64,000 nucleotides of DNA, taken from contig NC_069662.1 in assembly GCF_027244095.1 (NCBI RefSeq), positions 11,992,501 through 12,056,500 of the forward strand, written 5' to 3'. Below, piece after piece: positions 21,076 through 30,580 of this stretch. A program made the translations under genes and the position numbers. The first letter of the stretch is position 1; the number at the start of each line of letters is the position of its first letter. A model generated the notes under the pieces. The model saw only the letters and a program-made list of their open reading frames with translations. It was not told the DNA's origin and made no database searches. This DNA is from Hemicordylus capensis (taxonomy: Eukaryota > Chordata > Lepidosauria > Squamata > Cordylidae).

Positions 21076-22038
21076 ATGGGTTCTCTGCTCAAGATGGAGA
21101 TTCCCAATAGGACTGCTGTGGAGGAATTCATTTTGCTGGGCTTTGGAATTGGGCAGAAGGAGCGCTTCCTACTCCTTATTTTTTTCGCCATTCTCTACAT
21201 ACTCACTTTGGGTGAGAACATCGTCATCACTGCAGTAGTGCTCCTAGACTCCCACTTGGCTCGGCTCCCCATGTACATCCTGCTGGGCAACTTCTCCTGG
21301 CTGGAGATATGTTATGTGACAACCACTGTGCCCCGTATGCTCTTCGACCTGGCATCCCCTCATGGGGTAATCTCGTTTCGTGATTGTTTCCTCCAATTCT
21401 ATATCTTCTTCTCTCTGGGCACAACAGAAAATTTATTTCTCTCTGCCATGGCCTTGGATCGCTACTTGGCCATCTGCCACCCACTGCGCTACCCAAAACT
21501 GATGTCCCAGGACTCCTGTTATGCCCTGGTGGCAGCTTGCTGGGTTCTTGGATTCTTATGGTATTCTATCCCAGTGATCTGGATCTCCAGGTTGTCCTTC
21601 TGTGGCCCCAACATCATTGATCACTTTTTATGTGACCCTGGGCCAATACTCTCCCTGGCCTGCCCCCCACTAGGAAATGTTCCCCAGGTCTGCCAGATTT
21701 TAATGAACACTGTATTTTTAGTGAATGTTGTCTTTGTTGTGTTTTCCTACAGCATTGTGATTGTCACCCTAATGAAAACCTCTAACCAAGGCAGTCGTAG
21801 GAAGGCTTTCTCCACCATACTGATGCACGTACTGGTGGTGACCCTTTTCTACGGATCCATAGCAGGGATGTACTTAGCTCCAGGTGGAGAAAAGCAATCA
21901 GAGGTGACTAAGGCAGTAACACTCTTCTACTCAACCATTACACCCTTTCTCAACCCCATGATATATTGCCTAAGGAACAACCAGGTGAAGGAGGCACTGA
22001 GTAGGTTGCGGCGAAGAAAGGGGAGGGGAGAAAAATGA
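21076..22038 (+). CDS. OR11-like olfactory receptor (plus block, gene 3)
   Basis: Intact receptor of 320 residues from the first ATG after the acceptor, or 314 from the ATG at 21094 (MEIPNRT). Motifs in order: NRT glycosylation site, GENIVITAVVLLDSHLARLP at the end of TM1, PMYILLGNFSWLEICYVTTT, FRDCFLQFYIFFSLGTTEN, LDRYLAICHPLRYPKLM, SRLSFCGPNIIDHFLCDPGP, SRRKAFSTILMHVLVVTLFY, LAPGGEKQSEVTKAV and NPMIYCLRNN. One change from close relatives is GTTENLFLSAMA, where others have T-E-C-F-F or T-E-F-F-F. The C-terminal tail is short and basic (RRRKGRGEK). Its nearest paralogue is at 14402; divergence is spread over TM3-TM5. Expected role: odorant detection in a subset of olfactory neurons. Confidence 0.94.
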   Translation: MGSLLKMEIPNRTAVEEFILLGFGIGQKERFLLLIFFAILYILTLGENIVITAVVLLDSHLARLPMYILLGNFSWLEICYVTTTVPRMLFDLASPHGVISFRDCFLQFYIFFSLGTTENLFLSAMALDRYLAICHPLRYPKLMSQDSCYALVAACWVLGFLWYSIPVIWISRLSFCGPNIIDHFLCDPGPILSLACPPLGNVPQVCQILMNTVFLVNVVFVVFSYSIVIVTLMKTSNQGSRRKAFSTILMHVLVVTLFYGSIAGMYLAPGGEKQSEVTKAVTLFYSTITPFLNPMIYCLRNNQVKEALSRLRRRKGRGEK

Positions 22039-24287
22039 GACTGTGAAGGTTAAATTTGACAAGGTAAAAAGAGACACCTCCTCTATCACTTCCCTCGTGG
22101 TCTTCTCTAAATAGTTCAGGCCCATCCCCTCCATCCGAGGTTTTGGACTGTGAGGGGGTCACAGCTTTAACTAAGTTTTAACTATTGCTTTAAGAGCAAC
22201 CCTATTCACACACATTTTACCTGATGTGTGTAGGCACTTCCATGTTTTTATGCAAATGACTGTACCAGCATTTATTTTAAAAATGAAGCTGGGTACAGGT
22301 CCCTCAGATGCATGGTACAAAATAGGAACTGTTAGCTGTACCTATGTTTAATATAACATGTGAATAACTGTATCTGTGTACAGATCTGTTCTTGTGTGCT
22401 GTGCGCACTCATTATACAAGTGTTGAACATAATGTATGAATATAGGGCTATTGTTATACTCTATTGCTGTGCTCTGTTTTTAGTGTGTATTTTAACTGAT
22501 TGTTTTTAACATGCTTTTAATTAGTATGCTCTGAACTGCCTTGGGACCATTTGATGAAACACAACCAGACAAATGCAGTAATAAATAAATGAAAACAGCT
22601 TTAATTTTTCTTCTGCTTATTTTGGGAATGTTCTGTTTTTCCACTGCAGTTTTCCTTTTTTCTGCAAATCTTATGTCACCATGCTTTGGACTCTTCTTGA
22701 TGCCTTTTGTCTTGATTTGAAAGGGGGAAAGAATAGATTTCCCCCCTTAATGCTGATTTTGCTCTCCTGACCCATCTTTTTTAGTAATCTTTTGCTGAAC
22801 TTCTTTTTAAAAAAATCTTATATTTATATATTGATTCCATCTGCTTCCTTTCGCAGTACTTTGTCAACCTTCTGTACTGCTGTTGGTCTTTTTCTCTATT
22901 TGATTGGATACTTTAAATCCATCTTCGCAACATTCATGAGATCTTTCTGCCATGCTTTTTAATATTCCATTTTCTCATTCACTGTTAATTTCATAAATGT
23001 TCTAAATTACTAGCTGTTTCTTTTCTTCAGTGTAAGCAATGTTGTCAAGTTTTCCCCCTCACAGAAGTTTCAATTTTTTATTTCTCCTTATGCAAGGTCT
23101 TAAATTTTCATTAAAATCTGGTGCTCTCTGAACATGGACATTTTATTGATGGTTTTCTAACTGCCTTAGATTTATCCCATCTTCCTTTCCTTAAATGTAC
23201 AATGTTTGCATCTTGATTCCTTTTATAATTTTGCTCATCCATTGATGATGTGTTTTGTTGCCCATCCATTATTTTTCTCACAGTTCACAAATCTGACTCT
23301 TTTGAGAACTGAGGTACAGAAGTACAGTGTCCACACTTAAGGACTGTTGTTCACATTGGTCAAAAGGGGAGGGTCTTTCAACTTCATCCCAATGATGTTC
23401 TGCTAAGGTGGGCTGGGAGAATGTAGCACAATGCAAGCTCCTCAAAACATTATTACTACTGCAGGGAAATACAGTTCCATTTACCATAGAGTTCTGTGGT
23501 TAGAGGGACCAGTCAGCTGAGTGCTGCCTTTCTAACTGGGTGTGCAGTGCATCATGGGGCACTTGGAGCACCTAGTTCCCTTTTTCTCCTTATGGACAAA
23601 GAACCTGCTGCAATCATCTGTGTGGTGGGTGGCCAGAGCCCAACAGAGGCTCTAATCATCTGTGGGAATCAGGGTAGTGATTCTTTCTTCCCACAAAATA
23701 TCCCCAGCTGGTCATGTGAAAGACATTAATTTTAAAATAATATCTGAGAGGATGGTGTGGATGAACTGCCTGCCATGTGATTATGAAAAACAAAATGGCA
23801 CGGTGGGACAGGGAGAGAGATCTGTGCCCTCCCATTTGCTACTTGAGCAGGGAGGAATCTTCCAGTAGGAGACATGAATTTTTCTTTTTGCTAAACAGGG
23901 TTGGCTTGGTTTCTATTTGGTTAGGTGACTACATGACTGCTATAAGCTATTCCCTTAGGAGATGGGGATGTAGCTCAGTGGTAGAGATTCTGCTTGTGAG
24001 CTGAAGGTTCCAGGTTCAACCCCTGGCAGCACCAGTTAGGGATGGGAAAGACTCCTGCCTGAAACCTTGCAGAACTGCTGTCAGTCAGCGTAGAAGTCTA
24101 GACAATACTAAGCTAGATGGACCAATGGTCTGACTCAGTATAAGGCAGCTTCCTATGCTCCAATGTGTGAGCAGATTCAGCTCAGTCATATCACCTGAAC
24201 CAGTCCATAATGAATATCTCAGCTTTGGACAAGTCTGCTTACTAACTCCAAGACTCTTCAGATCAAGAATGTTGATTATTAGATATC
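22039..24287. other. Spacer: L2-like LINE tail, T-rich tract, composite SINE
   Basis: About 22470-22597 is a plus-strand L2/CR1-like 3' end (GAACTGCCTTGGGACCATTT, then AATAAATAAATG). From 22600 to 23280 there is T-rich sequence with no gene, possibly an old decayed element. 23885-24165 holds a composite SINE, listed separately. No coding signal is seen. Confidence 0.5.
23885..24165 (+). mobile_element. Composite 5S-rRNA/tRNA-like SINE, with a well-preserved tRNA-like part
   Basis: A 5S-like segment, GCTAAACAGGGTTGGCTTGG with GGTTAGGTGACTACATG, is followed at about 23963-24034 by a nearly full-length tRNA-like sequence. That sequence starts GGGGATGTAGCTCAGTGGTA and ends GGTTCAACCCCTGGCAGCAC. 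The common 3' body then follows (CTAGACAATACTAAGCTAG, then CAGTATAAGGCAGCTTCC). This copy best shows that the family joins two pol III promoter types. It is not a functional tRNA gene: it is embedded in the SINE body and the stems are imperfect. Confidence 0.8.
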
Positions 24288-25165
24288 TTAATGCTTTCTT
24301 TTTATTAGCTGCTCCCTTTTGTTCAAATTTGGCCTCAGTACAATAATGTAACATTTAGGAGAAAAGATGCAACCCAATAAACCATAACTGGATGCCAAAA
24401 TGGAGAAGATCTCCACAGCTACCATGTATTTTCCTCTAGTGCTCAGATGGGATGGGAACAAAGGACAGCCAGACACTGCAGAAGACCAATATGCTGAATG
24501 TGATGAACTTGGCTTCATTGAAACTGTCTGGCAGCTTTCTAGCTAGGAAGACAACCATGAAGCTGACAATGGCTAGATGGCCCAAATAGCTCAAGACAAT
24601 GTAAAACATAGTGGCCAACCCCTCGTTACCTCCCCCTATGGTTTCTCCCAATTGTGAGTTGGGAGATTCAAATCTGGCACAAAATCTGGTACATAATCAG
24701 ATCCAAATCTGGGGAGAAATACCCAACCAAACAGCACAAATGCCTGTTTGAACAAGGGAGAAGGAAATGACAATAGAGTGTCCCAGTCTTTTCCCCACTA
24801 ATTTTTGGAAATTGTTTTCTGGCTTGGAGGCCATGAAAACCACAATTACCATGATGGTTTTGGCCAAAATGGAAGAGACGGCAATGGAGAAGATGATGCC
24901 CAAAGCTGTTTGTTGGAGGAGGCAGGTCTCCTTTTTAGGCTCTCCAATGAACAATAAAAAGCAAAGAGAAAGAGAAACACGGAGAACATAGGTGAGACTC
25001 CTGTTGTTGGCTTTCATGTGGGGAGTGTCTCAGTACTTAATAAATATTCCAAGCACCAGAGCTGTGATGAGAGAAAAGAATAGAGCCAAAAATGCTAAAC
25101 TAATGCCCAAAGGTTCTTTAAAAGAGAGGAAACTTGAAATCTTGGGAATGCATTGATCCTGGCCA
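24288..25165 (-). pseudogene. Vomeronasal receptor type 2 (V2R) pseudogene, 7TM exon
   Basis: The minus strand encodes, in broken pieces, the class C GPCR membrane domain of V2R receptors. From 25160 downward come [135 protein letters not shown] and [19 protein letters not shown]. Order and wording match the last V2R exon. A TGA at 25032-25030 interrupts IKY-x-DTP. Frameshifts separate the pieces near 24655-24700 and near 24440. The large ligand-binding ectodomain exons are not seen in the window. V2Rs detect peptide cues in the vomeronasal organ; this copy is dead and seems to be a lone exon among odorant receptors. Confidence 0.9.
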
Positions 25166-25507
25166 TTGTATGGCCTACTGGGGCCATTAAAAATGGGATA
25201 TTTCAAGCATATTTTCAGTGCTCATCCTTATTTAGAATCATACTGACCCTGAACCCGGAATTTGCTTTCTATACTTTCCCACTTCAGACTGTATCTGAGA
25301 CTCGTATTGTTGATTCTCTTCTTTACAGAAATTACTCTTCTCACTGAAACCTAGCCATTAGGGAGATAGGTTTTCATCCTAACCTCCTCCTGACACACTA
25401 GCTTTCTATGGGTATGTGATGTTTTGCATTTTCCAATACTGGTTGTTACATGCCGGGGCATAGTTACCGTTGTTCAAAGAGGTTCAAAGAACCTGGGCCG
25501 CTGAAGT

Positions 25508-27021
25508 TGTTACAGTCCAGGCCCGATTTATATACTAAATATGTTCATTAGCTAGTATACAAAATAGGTCTGGACCAAGTTCTTTTATATTAGTGACCAT
25601 GTGTGATCTGGGCGCATGGAAGAAAGGAGATCAAACCAATCCTCAAAGATTCAATGGGCTTTATTTAGTGTAAAAGACTAACAACATAATCTAGCAAAGC
25701 AGAAAGCAGAACACTCTATCAATATCAGCAACAGTATTTCCTAACCACAACCAGTGTTCCTAACTACCATATGTGTGTGCAATTAAATCTTCCTAGAGCC
25801 TAATACAATTCAAATACAGGCAGAAAAGAAGGGGGGGAAGGAAGGCTGAGGGATGGCATGGTTTGGGGAGATTAGTAGAGGAAAGGGGGGGAGGAGAAGG
25901 GAGCAGGAAAAGAGGAAGGGATGAGGGGATTCCAGGCTTGTAGGAGCAGCGTATTTACCCAGGATCAGAGACTTGAGAACAGTGAATCTCGCCAGCTGAA
26001 GGAGTGAGGCGCTTGGCTGAAGACAGGAGTTGTTGCAGTTGCTTCAGATCATGGCTGAGAGCCGGAGCACCATGGCTGGGGAGTCTCGACTTCTCACTGC
26101 GCAGTAGAAGTCACAGACAGCCTCTGTGCATGGGCAGAGTTCCTGCTTGTTGCCTTGCGGTTTAGCAGCAAACTCTCGGATCTTTGTGTGAGCAAGATTG
26201 CCCAAAGGCATAAGTCTGCTAAACTGCCATGTCCAGAGACTCCTTCTTATAGTGGTTCCATCCTTTGATGTCCATTTGAGTCTTCTGGATCACAAAAAGG
26301 CGTTTATTCCTGCTATCCTCTGAATATTGTCTTTTAATTACCAAAAATCTCTCAGGATATTTGGTCAGTTCAGAAAGATGTCAATCTCATCTCCTGTAAA
26401 CTGTGAGCTCAGAAGGGAGGGGGGACATTGCCCACAGCAAATCTGCATTCTCAGAGCTGCAAATTACATCTTGCCAGTCTGACCCCAAAAAGGTGTTAAA
26501 ACTCAGGAGTTAGTGAGGAAATTTAGTTCTATTGGTGAGAGACAGACATTACATTATTTCTTGTGTACCTCTATATAGTGTGTAATTTACATGTGTGAGA
26601 CATTTGGCTAGCACAGTGAGGTAAGAATTAAAGTCTACAGGTATTTACTTTGTATGCATTTACCTATGTGGAATTTCTATAGACAGCAATTGCGTTAATC
26701 GCTGGCCAGGATTTAGCATGGATCTCTTGTAACTCAGGAACTCAGCCTCTGGCCTCTTTCACAGACATCTGGTAGTCAGTTGCATTTTAGCATATGAGTA
26801 GCCCAGGCCTAGCTTTTGTGTTTTCTTGAGCACCTATTTTACAATACAATGCTAGATTGTCTCCTGCTCCACAGAGCAGTGGAGATCTCGTATGCCAGTT
26901 CACCTCGAGTTCAGGTATTATTTCATTTCTTAATATAAAATGAAATCAGACACAGGCCTATATTCCCCATACTTCTGAGTTGGTACCTCTGGACCTGATA
27001 TGTTATAAACCGTTCATAACA
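25508..27021 (-). mobile_element. Solo LTR of an endogenous retrovirus-like element (copy 2)
   Basis: The plus strand begins TGTTACAG and ends GTTCATAACA, giving TGTTA...TAACA ends, with a 4-bp duplication AAGT at 25504-25507 and 27022-27025. On the minus strand a TATAAG box (26251-26246) precedes AATAAA (25665-25660). It matches the copy at 17109-18542 throughout, including TTCAATGGGCTTTATT, TTAGCAGCAAACTC and CATACTTCTGAGTTGGTACC. Length is about 1.51 kb against 1.43 kb, with many small differences, so neither insertion is very recent. No viral genes adjoin it. Confidence 0.82.
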
Positions 27022-27025
27022 AAGT

Positions 27026-27999
27026 CCCCAGGGCCCTGTGGCTCTAGCTCCAGAAGAGTCCCGAACGAACTCCCCCCACCCATGCCTGAGCTACTAAGAG
27101 CCCTGAGCCAGTGCTTGCCCATCCTTTTCATACAGCATTTGCTGCCTGAAAGCATCTATTCCCCTTTCTCTCTAGAGAGAGAGCGAAAAGGGGAGAATAG
27201 GCAGAAAGGGAGAATAGATGCTTTCAGGCAGCAAACGCTTGCTCATGGGAGGGGAGGGGATTTCTCTCGGGGCCAGGCACACCCCATGTGCGTGACATCA
27301 CATGCACGGGATATTGTCAGAAGGGCTGCTGGGTGGGGCTGGACCCAGGCCGCTGCTCAGCTGGCTCTGCGCCTGGTTACATGTGTTATTCATATGTGTT
27401 TAAATGTTAACGTATAGAAGGGTGTGTAAACCATTGGGTGTAGCTTTGTGCAGGAGGCTGAATGACCGCAGCAGTACTGAGACCCCTGCAGAAGGGTTAA
27501 GGAGACCCTGCTTGGAGTGCAGGAGGAACAGGCAGTTAGATATCAGTTGGTTGGATGACCGTTAGTCAATGAGTGAAGAGGGGAGAAGGTGAGCTGGAGG
27601 CCTAGAGAGTTTACAGGAGAGATTGCTCTGGTCATCTGGGGCTTAGGTGGAGGCAGGGGTGTCCTGTTGTCCACTGGAAGGCCAAGGCCTATTCAGGGGA
27701 AGGCCCAGCAGGCCTCAGAAAAGGAGGCTGAGGAGAAACTCTGTAACCAAGCAAGACACCTCAACCCCAGAGTGGAGAAATAAGGTCTCTTCACACATAA
27801 CAGCAAACCACGGATCCAACAGATCCACAGTTTGCCTCCCTCCCCTGCGACCACCCCATATGATCACCATCCCAGTCTGGGAGCCAGCAACTCCTCCAAC
27901 CCTGGAAGGACAGCCCGTGCCAGCCAATACCATTGCAGCCCGTGGGATCTTCTGTTGACATGGCAGTGGCAACGACCACCTTGTTAACGGCCATAGTGT
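27026..27999. other. Spacer with a strong inverted repeat; no gene recognised
   Basis: Frames at 26980-27417 and 27589-27958 have no domain I can name. The region is GC-richer than its surroundings and contains the hairpin listed at 27134-27239. From about 27785 CTTCACACATAACAGCAAAC starts a repeat-like block of unknown class. Confidence 0.4.
27134..27239. repeat. Inverted repeat with 24-bp perfect arms
   Basis: TTTGCTGCCTGAAAGCATCT plus ATTC (27138-27161) is exactly complementary to 27212-27235. With one mismatch the arms extend to 28 bp (27134-27161 and 27212-27239). The roughly 50-bp centre is rich in CTCTCTAGAGAGAG, itself palindromic. No target duplication is obvious. Confidence 0.85.
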
Positions 28000-28275
28000 T
28001 AAAATCTCTTCATTCATTCATTCATTCATTCGATTTCTCTACTGCCCTTCCAAAAATGGCTCAGGGAGGTTTACACAGAGAAATAACAAATAAATAAGAT
28101 GGATCCCTGTCCCCAAAGGGCTCACAATCTAAAAAGAAACACAAGATAGACACCAGCAACAGTCACTGGAGGTACTGTGCTGGGGGTGGAGAGGGCCAGT
28201 TACTCTCCCTCTTCTAAATAAAAGAGAATCACCACGTTAAAAGGTGCCTCTTTGCCAAGTTAGCAGTCCTTTGAA
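28000..28275 (-). mobile_element. LINE/SINE 3'-end repeat, reverse copy of a head-to-head pair
   Basis: After an (ATTC)n run the plus strand reads GCCCTTCCAAAAATGGCTCA, CCCTGTCCCCAAAGGGCTCA and CACCAGCAACAGTCACTGGA. This is the reverse complement of the element starting at about 28600. Its 3' end is at the low coordinate. L2/CR1-like by its GGGCGGTATAGAAATCGAAT-type end. Confidence 0.65.
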
Positions 28276-28599
28276 TTCACTCTACTTATGTACATCTGTA
28301 ACCATTCGGCTTTTAAGCACCTGTGTTTAAACAATAAAACTTGTTAAAGTTCTGTCAAGGAATACAGATTGTTATATTTCCCCTCTCATGTCATCAAAAG
28401 AGAGACCCTCACACTACTGCTACGCAGATATGGGATGGGGTGGAGGAGTGGATTTCTGATTTCAGATCATCCCACTTTAGATCTGAATGGTGGCAGCTGA
28501 GATACCCGGAAGCAGGGAGAACCTCACAGAATAGGATTCTTTTTAAAATTAGATTCCCAAGGAAAAGGAAAAGTCATGACCCTTTCCTGCTGTTTCTCC

Positions 28600-28900
28600 C
28601 CTGTAACTGAGCAAAGAGGCACTTTTTTAAAAGTGGTGATTCTCTTTATTGAGCAGGGGGAGAGCAACTGGCCCTGTCCGTCCCCAGCACAGCATCCCTC
28701 CAGTGGCTGTTGCTGGTGTCTATCTTATGTTGTTGCTTTTTTAGATTGTGAGCCCTTTGTGGACAAGGAGCTGTTTTATTTGTTTATTTATATCTGTGTA
28801 AACCGCTTTGGAAACCTTCATTGAAAAGCGGTATATAAATATTTGTTGTGCTGTATTGTATTGTATTGTATTGTATTGTATTGTATTGTATTGTATTGTG
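28600..28900 (+). mobile_element. LINE/SINE 3'-end repeat, forward copy, ending in (GTATT)n
   Basis: The segment contains GAGAGCAACTGGCCCTGTCC, AGATTGTGAGCCCTTTGTGG, ATATCTGTGTAAACCGCTTTGG and AAGCGGTATATAAATATT, then a (GTATT)n microsatellite at 28853-28900. It is the same family as 28000-28275, 37545-37680 and 57000-57375. Confidence 0.7.
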
Positions 28901-29644
28901 AGGCATCCTGCCATCAAAGCTGAGGCAGCATATAAACAGGTTGTCTAGTAGCCAATGATAGACTTCTCTATTTTGTTGAAGGCACTTCCAATCCACCTGA
29001 ACTAGGGACCACCACCAGAACTTGTTGCAGCAAATTCCATAGGTTATGTGCTCTATTCATCATCATCGGTCCTCCTCCAAATCCCTCTGCCTTCTCAAGT
29101 AAGGTGTGTAGTGATGGGGCAGAGAGGTCTTCATTAGAGCAACATAAAAATCTCCCAAATAAATAAATAAATAATCCTGAAATAAACCAATACATTGCTA
29201 CTGAGGTGAAAAGAACACACACACTTTGGAGGAAAGATATGAACAAGATAGTAGAAATGGTATTTCAGTGATGTGGCTTTTCTTTTAAGGGCTAAGTGAT
29301 TAATCCCCACCCTTCCTCCCAAAATGGAATTTAACACATGCACTTTCATATATACATATACATGTACATAGATGAAATGACACTGTATATATAAAAACTA
29401 ATAAAAAACATTTGGAATTTGCATCTAATTATTTTTATTTCCACCTCATGGAACATGCTAAAACAACACCATAAACATTTCCATTTTGTAAAAACCCAGA
29501 TAATTCATTTTCTTTCATTTATGGCATAATATTTACTCCAGCAGAGTCAGCCCAAATAGAGTCCCAACTTGTTTTCTACCTTGTGTTTGGTTTCTGAAAA
29601 GGAGAACTGCATTTCTATTTTCACATGCTCACTTTTCTCCTCAG
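28901..29644. repeat. Spacer and 3' flank of the first minus-strand OR gene (start of tandem unit 1)
   Basis: From about 29290 the sequence (GTGATTAATCCCCACCCTTC, then TTTAACACATGCACTTTCAT) matches the 3' flanks at about 34605, 42020-42130 and 50015-50640. It marks the left edge of the four-fold duplicated unit. 28901-29290 shows nothing recognisable. Confidence 0.65.
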
Positions 29645-30580
29645 TTATCTGTCTTTCTTCTTCAACAACCTGCCCAGTGCCTCCCACACCTGATCATTCC
29701 TCAGACAATAAATCAGAGGGTTGAGAAAAGGTGTAATGGTACTATAGAATAGTGTTACCGCCTTAGTGACCTCTGATTGGCTTTCCCCACCTGGAACCAA
29801 GTACATTCCTGCTACTGAACTATAAAAAAGGGTGACCACCATTAAATGGAAAGAAATGGTGGAGAAGGCCTTCCTACGGCTGCCTTGGTTAGAAGTTTTC
29901 ATCAGGGTGAGAATGACTGCACCATATGATAGCAAAACAAAGAAAACGTTGCCTAAAAACAGAGTGTGCATAAAGATCTGGAAACCACGGGGAACGTTTC
30001 CTAAGGGAGGGCAAGCTAGGGACAGAAGAGGCCCAGGATCACACACAAAGTGGTCAATGATGTTGGGGCCGCAGAAGGACAACTTGGAGATCAAAATCAC
30101 TGGCACAATGTACCCCAGGAAGCCAAGGACCCAACAAGCAACCACCAGGGCACAACAGGAATTGGGGGTCATAATTTGAGGGTAGCGCAAAGGATGGCAG
30201 ATGGCCAAGTACCGATCCATGCCCATGGCTGAGAGGAAGAAGAATTCAGTGGTCCCAAGAGAGAAAAAGACGTAGAACTGGAAAAAGCAAGCTTGGAAGG
30301 AAATGTTCCCTTGAGGCAACATCAGGTCAAAAAGCATACGGGGCACAGTAGTAGTTACATAGCATATCTCTAGCCAGGAGAAGTTGCGTAGCAGGATGTA
30401 CATGGGAACTTGGGACAAGTGCACATCCAGAGTCACCAGTGTGATAATAGCGATATTCTCAGCTAAAGTGAGCATGTATAGAATAGCAAACAAGATAAAG
30501 AGGAAGAACCTCTTCTGCTGTGTGACTCCAAAGCCCAACAAAATGAATTCCTGAACTGCAGTTCCATTGGCCAACTCCAT
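29645..30580 (-). CDS. OR11-like olfactory receptor (minus block, unit 1)
   Basis: Intact receptor of 311 residues. The start MELANGTAVQEF follows directly on a splice acceptor (CTCCTCCCATTCCAG on the minus strand), so upstream in-frame codons belong to an intron. Motifs: N-glycosylation NGT at residue 5; YMLTLAENIAIITLVTLDVH at the end of TM1; PMYILLRNFSWLEICYVTTT; FQACFFQFYVFFSLGTTEF; a GMDRYLAICHPLRYP box where all the others have LDRY; SKLSFCGPNIIDHFVCDPGP; RRKAFSTISFHLMVV; and NPLIYCLRNDQVWEAL. The Trp in QVWEAL, against Lys in the plus-strand genes, is shared by all four minus-block members. It is the most diverged of the four, especially at residues 82-95 (FDLMLPQGNIS), and its tail is shorter (ends LLKKKDR). 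Confidence 0.94.
   Translation of the reverse strand: MELANGTAVQEFILLGFGVTQQKRFFLFILFAILYMLTLAENIAIITLVTLDVHLSQVPMYILLRNFSWLEICYVTTTVPRMLFDLMLPQGNISFQACFFQFYVFFSLGTTEFFFLSAMGMDRYLAICHPLRYPQIMTPNSCCALVVACWVLGFLGYIVPVILISKLSFCGPNIIDHFVCDPGPLLSLACPPLGNVPRGFQIFMHTLFLGNVFFVLLSYGAVILTLMKTSNQGSRRKAFSTISFHLMVVTLFYSSVAGMYLVPGGESQSEVTKAVTLFYSTITPFLNPLIYCLRNDQVWEALGRLLKKKDR

Noticed and set aside
23963-24034. tRNA-like sequence with A and B boxes
   Set aside because: It lies inside a SINE with the family's 5S-like head and 3' body, and the stems are imperfect; not called as a tRNA gene.
17109-27021. A provirus with the two LTRs as its ends
   Set aside because: The target duplications differ (GAAT and AAGT) and the interior contains an intact OR gene and a V2R relic, with no gag, pol or env.
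26980-27417. 145-codon frame
   Set aside because: It begins within the LTR end and crosses a perfect inverted repeat; composition is low-complexity and no domain is recognised.
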